DNA of 64,000 nucleotides, from NCBI RefSeq assembly GCF_016862515.1, contig NZ_BONC01000013.1:1-64000 (forward strand). Reading direction: 5' to 3'. The notes beneath the pieces were generated by a model, which was not told the DNA's origin, ran no database searches, and saw nothing but the letters and a program-made list of their open reading frames with translations. The stretch is from Asanoa iriomotensis. Lineage in GTDB: Bacteria > Actinomycetota > Actinomycetes > Mycobacteriales > Micromonosporaceae. This document shows positions 58,107 to 64,000 of this stretch, piece by piece. The translations under genes and the position numbers were made by a program. Position 1 is the first letter of the stretch. The number at the start of each line of letters is the position of its first letter.

Positions 58107-58810
58107 CCCAAGCGAAACCCGAAGATCAAGAGGCGGTCCCGGGTCCGCCGGGCGCACGACCGTCGCTCCCGCCGGGCACCGCTCGCTCCGCTTCGCTGCG
58201 ACGCCCGCGCAACACAACCAAACCCAACCCTGGCTGACAGCGCCGCTCTGCGCGATCGCCCAGGCCGGCGGGCCGCACCATGCGGCCGATGGGGGGCGTC
58301 CCCCGTGATCGAGCGCTGCCGACAGTCGCCCGCGCGTCGTGACCCCGGACTCCCAGACGGTTGCGGGTGTTGCCGCAACCAGCCGGGACGGGGAGGTGCA
58401 GGTGTTGCCGTAACGGTCGGGACGGCGAGATGCCGCTGTTGCCGCAACGGTCGGGACCGGGAGGTGGAGTGTTTGCCGCAACGGTCGGGCCGCGAGATGG
58501 GCGTGTTGCCGCAACCGGTCGTCAGCGTGAGGTCCGGGTGTTGCCGCAACGGGTGCGGGCGAAGCAGACCCTGAGCCAGCGCGCGCGGTTGGCCCCGAGC
58601 GATCTCAGACGGCCGTCAGCGGATCGGCCGGCGCTGCGACGCACCGTCCTGCGAACTGGCGTGTTGCCGCAACAGTCCACGACGCGCGGGTGAGGGGTTG
58701 CCGCAACAGGCAACGCGCGCCGAGTGCAGGTGTTGCCGCAACAGGCGGTCGGCTCGGACGCCGAGCCAGCGAATCAGTCGGCCGGGTGAGCGGACCTGCC
58801 GGGCCGAGCG
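58107..58810. other. Non-coding region with spaced palindrome array
   Basis: 704 bp between convergent genes. Apart from the array at 58369-58742 I see no gene, promoter or RNA. Confidence 0.6.
58369..58742. repeat. Array of GTTGCCGCAAC palindromes at 33-35 bp spacing
   Basis: Sites begin at 58369, 58404 (one mismatch), 58438, 58472 (one mismatch), 58505, 58540, then 58663, 58697 and 58732. Steps are 35, 34, 34, 33, 35, then a 123 bp gap, then 34 and 35. The intervening sequence also repeats (CGGTCGGGACGG-type). It is not in a coding frame. Confidence 0.9.
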
Positions 58811-59995
58811 TCAGGCCGTCGCGTGGGCGGCGGCGATCGCGGCGCGGAGTTCGCGTACGTCGATCGAGCCGGTCGGGACGTCCTGGTCGATCGGGTAGTA
58901 CATCCGCTGCACAGCGGCCACCACCGCCTCCACCACCGTGTCCCGGAAGCGCGGATCCACCAGCTTCTCCCGGTCGATCGGCGACGTCAGATAGCCGACC
59001 TCGACCCGCACCGCCGGCATTTTGGTCAGGCGCAGCAGTTCCCACGTCTTCGCGTGGGTCTGGCAGTTGCGCAACCCCGTCCGTGCCACGATCTCCCGCT
59101 GGACCAGGCCCGCCAACCGCTCGCCCACCGTCGAAGCCGCGCCGTGGTTGGTGCCGTAGTGGTACGTCGCCACCCCGTCCGCCGACGGGTTCGCGTGGCC
59201 GTCGATGTGCAGCGAGATGAATAGATCACCGCCGAGCTCGTTCGCGAGCTGCGCCCGCTCGAGGTCGGTCAGCTCACCGGCGGGAGCCGGCCCGCGGGTC
59301 AGATGCACCCGCATCCCGGCGGCGGCGAGTCGGCCCTCCAGCCGCGCCGCCATGTCGAAGGCCAGCTCCGCCTCGGTCCACCGCAGCGCGCCCGACGGCA
59401 CCACCACGCCCGGGTCCGGGCCGCCGTGACCCGGGTCGACGATCACCGTCTTGCCGACCAGGTTGGGGCCCGAGTGCCGGAACGCGTCCGACTCGCGCAG
59501 CCACTGCGGGCGGCCGCCGGTCACCTTGCGGCCCAGCCGGCGCAGGGCGTGCATCGTCTGTGGGCCGCAGGCCCCGTCGGGCGCCAGCCCGACCTCACGC
59601 TGGAACTGGGCCACCGCCCGGGCGGTACGGGCGCCGTAGACACTGTCCGCGCGCCCGACGTCGTACCCCATCTCGAGCAGTCGTTCCTGCAGCGTCCGCA
59701 CGTCCTCGCCGGTCAGCGGGTCGGGGATGGCCTGGTAGAGCGTCCGGGAGCCGAGGCGCCAGCGCGCCGCGACCAGGGCCCGCCAGGTCTCCGCACCGAC
59801 CGCGCCGTCGCTGCTGAGGCCGCGGCTCTGCTGGAACGCCCGCACCGCCTGCTCGGTCACCTCGTCGAAGTCGCTCGACTCGAACTCCGAGCCCGGCGTG
59901 GTGGCGTGCGCGCCCGGGATCAGCCCGAGGCCGACGAGGATGCCACGGATCTCGGTGACCGCGGGACCACGGTCTCCACGTCGGACAACACGCAC
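58811..59995 (-). CDS. cwlM: N-acetylmuramoyl-L-alanine amidase family protein (CwlM-like)
   Basis: 394 residues without a signal peptide. Two peptidoglycan-binding repeats (about 5-75 and 90-155: AVRAFQQSRGLSSDGAVG, AVAQFQREVGLAPDGACG) precede an Amidase_3 domain (VIVDPGHGGPDPG, ELAFDMAARLEG, ISLHIDGHAN, VRVEVGYLTS) that retains the zinc residues and catalytic Glu. In mycobacteria the gene at this place, CwlM, is a cytoplasmic regulator of MurA rather than a hydrolase; the lack of a signal fits that. ATG at 59995. Confidence 0.87.
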   Translation of the reverse strand: MRVVRRGDRGPAVTEIRGILVGLGLIPGAHATTPGSEFESSDFDEVTEQAVRAFQQSRGLSSDGAVGAETWRALVAARWRLGSRTLYQAIPDPLTGEDVRTLQERLLEMGYDVGRADSVYGARTARAVAQFQREVGLAPDGACGPQTMHALRRLGRKVTGGRPQWLRESDAFRHSGPNLVGKTVIVDPGHGGPDPGVVVPSGALRWTEAELAFDMAARLEGRLAAAGMRVHLTRGPAPAGELTDLERAQLANELGGDLFISLHIDGHANPSADGVATYHYGTNHGAASTVGERLAGLVQREIVARTGLRNCQTHAKTWELLRLTKMPAVRVEVGYLTSPIDREKLVDPRFRDTVVEAVVAAVQRMYYPIDQDVPTGSIDVRELRAAIAAAHATA

Positions 59996-60081
59996 GGACT
60001 ACCTCCTCCGGGTGACGCAAGCCGCGCTTCCGGAGCCTATCGTGGCCGCCTGGCCAGGGCCGGAAGGATCGTGAGACGACG

Positions 60082-60112
60082 CCGCCCCCGCATCGCGGCG
60101 ATGCGGGGGCGG
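60082..60112. terminator. Terminator after trxA
   Basis: A perfect 14 bp stem (CCGCCCCCGCATCG with its complement) and a 3-base loop between trxA and the amidase gene. No T-tract, as is common in actinobacteria. Confidence 0.7.
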
Positions 60113-60128
60113 GTCGAGGAACTGAAGG

Positions 60129-60452
60129 TCAGAACGCGGCCTCGATGAGCTTGACCAGGTCACCCTTGGGTCGGGCGCCGGCCACGGACTGCACGGGCTC
60201 GCCGCCCTTGAACACGGTGAGTGTCGGCACCGACATCACGCGGTAAGCGCGCGCGGTCTCCGGGTTTTCGTCGATGTTGAGCTTGACGATCCGGACCTTG
60301 TCGCCCATCTCGTTGGCGATCTCCTCGAGCAGCGGCTCGACCTTGCGGCAGGGCGCGCACCATTCGGCCCAGAAGTCGACGAGTACGGGCGTGTCCGCCT
60401 GCAGAACGTCGTTGACGAAGTTGGCGTCCGTCACCGACTTGGTCGCTCCCAC
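60129..60452 (-). CDS. trxA: Thioredoxin
   Basis: 107 residues. Active site FWAEWCAPCRK (Cys32 and Cys35) with Ala instead of the usual Gly between the cysteines; cis-Pro in VMSVPTLTVF. It passes electrons from TrxB to ribonucleotide reductase and other disulfide proteins. It lies 97 bp after trxB on the same strand and shares its upstream promoter. Confidence 0.95.
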   Translation of the reverse strand: MGATKSVTDANFVNDVLQADTPVLVDFWAEWCAPCRKVEPLLEEIANEMGDKVRIVKLNIDENPETARAYRVMSVPTLTVFKGGEPVQSVAGARPKGDLVKLIEAAF

Positions 60453-60549
60453 CTGAAATCCTCCTCCGGGCCAACGATTGCTGAAACAAGTATGTAGTTT
60501 CCGGGAACGCCCGGCGGCATGTCGTGTCCGGACTCACGCCGGCGGAAAA

Positions 60550-61503
60550 TCAGACTTCCAGGGCGGCGATGAACCGTTCGGCGTCGAGCGCTGCGGAGGT
60601 CCCGGTGCCGGCGGCCGTGATTGCCTGCCGGTAGGTGTGGTCGACCAGGTCGCCCGCCGCGAACACGCCCGGCAGGGTGGTGTGCGTGGTCGGCGACGCC
60701 ACCTTGACGTAGCCGTCGTCGTCCATGTCGATCTGGCCGCGGAACAGCTCGCTGCGCGGGTCGTGGCCGATCGCCACGAACACCCCCGCGACCGCCAGCT
60801 CCTTGGCCGTGCCGTTGTGCACGTTGTGCAGCTTCACGCCGGTGACCTTGCCGTCGTCGCCGAGGATCTCGGTCACGACCGAGTTCCACTCGACCTTGAT
60901 CTTCGGGTTGGTCAGCGCCCGCTGCGCCATGATCTTGCTCGCGCGGAACTCGTCGCGGCGGTGGATGATCGTCACGTTGGCGGCGAAGCGGGTGAGGAAG
61001 CTCGCCTCCTCCATCGCGGAGTCACCGCCGCCGACGACCACGATGTCCTGGCCGCGGAAGAAGAAGCCGTCACAGGTGGCACACGACGAGACGCCGTGAC
61101 CCAGGTATTCCTGCTCGCCCGGCACGTTGAGCGGCCGCCAGGCGGAGCCGGTGGCGAGGATGACCGCCTTGGCGCGGTAGACCGTCTCGCCGACGTAGAC
61201 CGCCTGGGTCACGCCGGAGCCGAGCTGCCCGCTGTCGACCAGCTCGACCCGGGTCACGTCGTCGGTCAGGAACTCGGCGCCGAAGCGCTCGGCCTGCTTG
61301 CGCATCGCGTCCATGAGCTCAGGACCCAGGATGCCGTCCGGGAAGCCCGGGAAGTTTTCCACCTCGGTGGTGGTCATCAGGGCACCACCCGACTGCACAC
61401 CCTCGATCACCAGGGGGTTCAGGTTGGCTCGGGCGGCGTACACCGCGGCCGTGTAACCGGCCGGACCGGAGCCGATGATGATCAAGTTGCGGACTTCGTC
61501 CAC
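60550..61503 (-). CDS. trxB: Thioredoxin reductase
   Basis: 317 residues, low-molecular-weight type. FAD motif [16 protein letters not shown], redox centre [16 protein letters not shown] motif [15 protein letters not shown], and the end [21 protein letters not shown]. It uses NADPH to reduce TrxA. GTG start at 61503 with GGGAG upstream. A SigR-type promoter lies about 40-70 bp upstream. Confidence 0.97.
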   Translation of the reverse strand: MDEVRNLIIIGSGPAGYTAAVYAARANLNPLVIEGVQSGGALMTTTEVENFPGFPDGILGPELMDAMRKQAERFGAEFLTDDVTRVELVDSGQLGSGVTQAVYVGETVYRAKAVILATGSAWRPLNVPGEQEYLGHGVSSCATCDGFFFRGQDIVVVGGGDSAMEEASFLTRFAANVTIIHRRDEFRASKIMAQRALTNPKIKVEWNSVVTEILGDDGKVTGVKLHNVHNGTAKELAVAGVFVAIGHDPRSELFRGQIDMDDDGYVKVASPTTHTTLPGVFAAGDLVDHTYRQAITAAGTGTSAALDAERFIAALEV

Positions 61504-61543
61504 TGCCGTCTCCCGAAGTTATGGCGTTCCTCGCACCTGGAAG

Positions 61544-61571
61544 AACGTCATGGTACGAGGCAAGGATTCCC
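61544..61571 (-). promoter_or_regulatory. SigR/SigH-type promoter of trxB-trxA
   Basis: On the minus strand GGGAAT, 19 bp, GTT. This matches the thiol-oxidative-stress sigma factor consensus (GGAAT-N18/19-GTT) known for trxBA in Streptomyces. Confidence 0.6.
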
Positions 61572-61623
61572 GTGCGTGGACAACCTCACGCCGCGCGTCC
61601 GGTCTGTCCGGAGGCGTCACTTG

Positions 61624-62538
61624 TCACCCTACTCGGGAACGGAACAGCTCGTCCGTGCCGCCCGGTCCGCAATCCGGGCCGACCGCCCAGCCCCAGCGGG
61701 CACTGGCCGCGTCGGTGAAGAACACGATCAAGGCAGGGCGGCCTTGGTACGAGGCGAAGTCCGCGGCCGTGACGTTGATCGGCCCCTGGCCGTGCTCGCG
61801 AGCGATCGCGTCGACGCAGATCGCCAGCGCCGCCGCCATGCCGAGCCGGGCCAGCTCCGGGCTGAGCGCCTGGCTGCGGAACTGGTCGTCACCACCGGCC
61901 TGCGTCGCCGCCGCCGACTTGTGGGTCCCCGGCGTCGAGTAGGCCTGCATTAGGCCGGCGAAGCCGGAGGCAACCGTGGAACTGTCATAGTCGGTCCCGG
62001 TGCTGAACTTCGGAACGGTCAGCGCCTCGGGCACCGCGGCCGAATCCGCAGCGCCCCCGGCCGCGGACTCGGCGACCGTCGCGTTGTCGCGGGCCGACTG
62101 ACTGATCCACAAACCTCCGAACGCCGCGACCAGCACCGCCACCACCGCCGGCGCCGCCCAGGTGATCCAGCGCGCCCGCCGCCGCGCCGCCGCCGTCGCG
62201 CGAGGCCGGCCGGGCGGGCTGCCACCCTCGGGCCGGCGCGCACGGGGCGCCCGGTTGTCACGGGCGGGGCCGACGTCAGGCGCCCCAGCAACCCCCGAAG
62301 AGGCCGGCAGCGCCGCCAGCAGCCGCGCGGCAACCTCATCAGGCATGGGTTCGGCAGTAGCCGACGCGAAGCTGGTCAGATCGTCGGCGGTCGCCGCGAG
62401 CGCGGTGACCAACGCCGCGTGCTCCGCGCCCCAGACCGGATCGGACACGACCAGCGCGGCCACCCGCGACTCGTCAGGGGTGCCCGCGAGCGCGCCGCCG
62501 ACGTAGTCGGCCAGCAGGTCGAAGTCGACCTCGCTCAT
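61624..62538 (-). CDS. Anti-sigma factor-like membrane protein
   Basis: 304 residues. A cytoplasmic N-terminus (1-120) is followed by one membrane helix (123-146, WITWAAPAVVAVLVAAFGGLWI) and an external domain. The gene overlaps the sigM stop (ATGA), the standard arrangement for a sigma factor and its anti-sigma. It lacks the HxxxCxxC zinc motif of ZAS-type anti-sigmas; binding to SigM is inferred from position only. Confidence 0.75.
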   Translation of the reverse strand: MSEVDFDLLADYVGGALAGTPDESRVAALVVSDPVWGAEHAALVTALAATADDLTSFASATAEPMPDEVAARLLAALPASSGVAGAPDVGPARDNRAPRARRPEGGSPPGRPRATAAARRRARWITWAAPAVVAVLVAAFGGLWISQSARDNATVAESAAGGAADSAAVPEALTVPKFSTGTDYDSSTVASGFAGLMQAYSTPGTHKSAAATQAGGDDQFRSQALSPELARLGMAAALAICVDAIAREHGQGPINVTAADFASYQGRPALIVFFTDAASARWGWAVGPDCGPGGTDELFRSRVG

Positions 62539-63218
62539 GACACCCCCTCTCCGCTGCTGTCGGTCACTGATCGGACGTCACCGCCGGGCGGCCGGTTCCG
62601 TGCGGTGGCGGACGGCACGCCGGCACCGCCTGTGCCCGGCCGCAGGTGGCCGAGCAGCAGCGCCATCCGCGCGCGCCCCCGCGAGCACCGGCTCTTCACG
62701 GTCCCTTCGGCGACACCGAGCAGCACGGCCGCCTCGGCGACCGGATAGCCCTGGACGTCGACCAGCACCAGCGCCGCCCGTTGGTCCTCGGGCAGCCGGG
62801 CCAGTGCCTGCCGCACCACCAGCGCCGTGTCATGGTCGGTGACCGGGGCCGCGGGCTCGACGCCGGTCGGCCGGTCGGGGTCGGCGTTGCCGTCCGGGAG
62901 CGGCACGGTCGGGTGGGCCTGGCGCCGCCGGATCCGGTCGAGGCAACAGTTGACGACGATCCGGTGCAGCCAGGTGGTGACCGCCGAGTCACCGCGGAAC
63001 CGTGGTGCCGCCCGGTGCGCCGAGAGCAGCGCCTCCTGCAGGGCGTCGGCCGCGTCCTCGCGATCGCCAAGGGTGCGCATCGCCACCGCCCACAGCCGGT
63101 CGCGGTGCCGGCGGAACAGCTCGGCGAACGCGTCCTGGTCACCCGCGACGTGGGCGCGCAGCAACGCCTCGTCGTCTGGCACGTCGAGGGAGTCGGGGTC
63201 GCGCCGGCCGGCGGTCAC
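62535..63218 (-). CDS. sigM: RNA polymerase ECF sigma factor SigM
   Basis: 227 residues. Region 2 (AFAELFRRHRDRLWAVAMRTLGD, DALQEALLSAHR, TWLHRIVVNCCLD) and region 4 (ALARLPEDQRAALVLVDVQG, VAEAAVLLGVAEGTVKSRCSRGRARM). Position beside trxB, and the partial membrane-protein gene upstream, fits SigM of mycobacteria and streptomycetes. The C-terminal 35 residues are a disordered tail. Confidence 0.9.
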   Translation of the reverse strand: MTAGRRDPDSLDVPDDEALLRAHVAGDQDAFAELFRRHRDRLWAVAMRTLGDREDAADALQEALLSAHRAAPRFRGDSAVTTWLHRIVVNCCLDRIRRRQAHPTVPLPDGNADPDRPTGVEPAAPVTDHDTALVVRQALARLPEDQRAALVLVDVQGYPVAEAAVLLGVAEGTVKSRCSRGRARMALLLGHLRPGTGGAGVPSATARNRPPGGDVRSVTDSSGEGVS

Positions 63219-63261
63219 GGCTGCACCTTATCGTCGCCGCGCTATGCCCCGCGGGCCGGAA

Positions 63262-64000
63262 TCACCCCTCGGCCTGTACCGCGATCTCCTGGATCTCCAG
63301 GCGGAGCTTGCCCTCGGAGGTCTGCGGGAGCTTGGTGAACCAGATCAGCAGGTACTGGTGCTTCTGGTCCGGCGGGAATCCGCCGAACGTCAGCGTCGTC
63401 GCCTCGTGGTTCTCGATCGGCTCGCCGATGCGGGTCTTGTAGTCGGTGAGGATCTTCTTGTCACCCGCGCTGGTGTTGCCGCTGTCGCCCTGACCGGTGA
63501 ACAGCTCGGCCGACGCGCCGGTCGCGGACAGGTTGACCTGCACCGAGGTGACGTCGGTGGGCTCGGCGAACTTGATCAGCACGCCCATGCCGGACTTGTC
63601 GCCGAACGGCAGGTTCTTGTAGGTGTCGCTCTCCCAGGCGGTGTCCCGCTTGCCGTCGACCATCAGCGCCGCGTCACCGAGCTCGGTGCGGTCGCCGTCG
63701 GGGTCGACGATGCGGACCTGGTCACGGGTGAGGGGCACGGCCTTCGGCGCGGCCGGCGCGGTGGTGCCACCGGTCGGCTGCTCGGTCGTGGTGGCCGCGG
63801 CGCCACCCGGCCCCGGGGCCGCGTCGTTGGAGTCGCCGCGGTCGGCCAGCACGCTGATGCCGAGCAGCAGGCCGACGGTGGCGATGACCAGCAGGCTGGC
63901 CACCCCGATGATCAGCTTGCGGCGGGTCGCCGGCGGCTGCTCGGGCAGGCCCTCCTCGATCGCGGAAAAGCGCAGGGGGCCGGCGTCGACGATGAACGGC
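63262..64000 (-). CDS. Membrane-anchored protein with extracytoplasmic domain, C-terminal part only
   Basis: The gene runs off the right edge. The visible part starts PFIVDAGPLRFSAIEEG, has one membrane helix (KLIIGVASLLVIATVGLLLGI), a Pro/Thr/Gly linker and a beta-rich external domain (VRIVDPDGDRTELGDAALMVDGKRDTAWESDTY) like carbohydrate- or peptide-binding discoidin modules. In actinomycetes the gene upstream of sigM is a protein-kinase-like protein of the MurJ region; the kinase part would lie outside this window. That identity is inference. Confidence 0.7.
   Translation of the reverse strand, partial: PFIVDAGPLRFSAIEEGLPEQPPATRRKLIIGVASLLVIATVGLLLGISVLADRGDSNDAAPGPGGAAATTTEQPTGGTTAPAAPKAVPLTRDQVRIVDPDGDRTELGDAALMVDGKRDTAWESDTYKNLPFGDKSGMGVLIKFAEPTDVTSVQVNLSATGASAELFTGQGDSGNTSAGDKKILTDYKTRIGEPIENHEATTLTFGGFPPDQKHQYLLIWFTKLPQTSEGKLRLEIQEIAVQAEG

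Noticed and set aside
58369-58742. CRISPR array
   Set aside because: The repeat is an 11 bp palindrome, the intervening 22-24 bp segments are themselves similar to each other, and no cas genes are present.
1-64000. Insertion sequences, prophage, rRNA operons and riboswitches
   Set aside because: No transposase, integrase, terminal inverted repeats, rRNA or riboswitch core was seen in the window.

Overview
The window is a high-GC actinobacterial chromosome segment centred on the replication origin. Gene order around oriC (tRNA-Ala, tRNA-Ile, DUF3566 gene, gyrA, gyrB, dciA-like gene, recF, gnd, dnaN, oriC, dnaA, rpmH, rnpA, yidD, yidC, jag, rsmG, parA, parB, then trxA, trxB and sigM) is the classic actinomycete layout. 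Gene content and protein style suggest Micromonosporaceae; the genus cannot be fixed from sequence alone.

Layout. 1-7.8 kb: start of an acyl-CoA carboxylase, its TetR-type neighbour, a sulfur module (rhodanese SseA, class V aminotransferase, SufE), a GDSL hydrolase, proS, a CBS protein and a DsbA-like oxidoreductase. 7.8-10.1 kb: a YbaK-like deacylase, then about 1.7 kb of repeats without a convincing gene. 10.1-22.3 kb: regulators (ArsR, PadR, MerR, an OmpR/histidine kinase pair), an MscS channel, two ABC systems (one MacB-like with a peptidoglycan-binding adaptor and a lipoprotein) and an SDR enzyme. 22.5-40.7 kb: the replication, tRNA and ribosomal protein L34 core. 40.7-49.4 kb: rsmG, parA, parB and a conserved protein. 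49.4-54.4 kb: about 5 kb with no convincing gene but several parS sites. 54.4-64 kb: GNAT, Ddl, aminotransferase, a second GNAT, a CwlM-like amidase, trxA, trxB, an anti-sigma-like protein, sigM, and the end of a membrane-anchored protein.

How it works together. DnaA acts at many DnaA boxes between dnaA and dnaN, upstream of dnaA, and also between gyrA and gyrB and just after parB. ParA/ParB act on at least six perfect parS sites (GTTTCACGTGAAAC) plus variants, two of them inside the parA reading frame. YidC, YidD and RnpA share one promoter with rpmH. trxB-trxA carries a SigR-type promoter upstream, and sigM lies next to a membrane anti-sigma candidate.

Most striking features. (1) parA is fused in frame to about 1,600 codons of repetitive, basic, disordered sequence that begins with a strong ribosome binding site directly at the rsmG stop. 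(2) A palindromic 11-mer, GTTGC(C/G)GCAAC, occurs 33 times by eye in three dense arrays (8.5-9.7, 42.9-43.4 and 58.4-58.7 kb). Each array has its own spacing (24 bp; 27/24 bp in frame inside parA; 33-35 bp in non-coding DNA), which suggests a repeat family acting or spreading at the DNA level around the origin.
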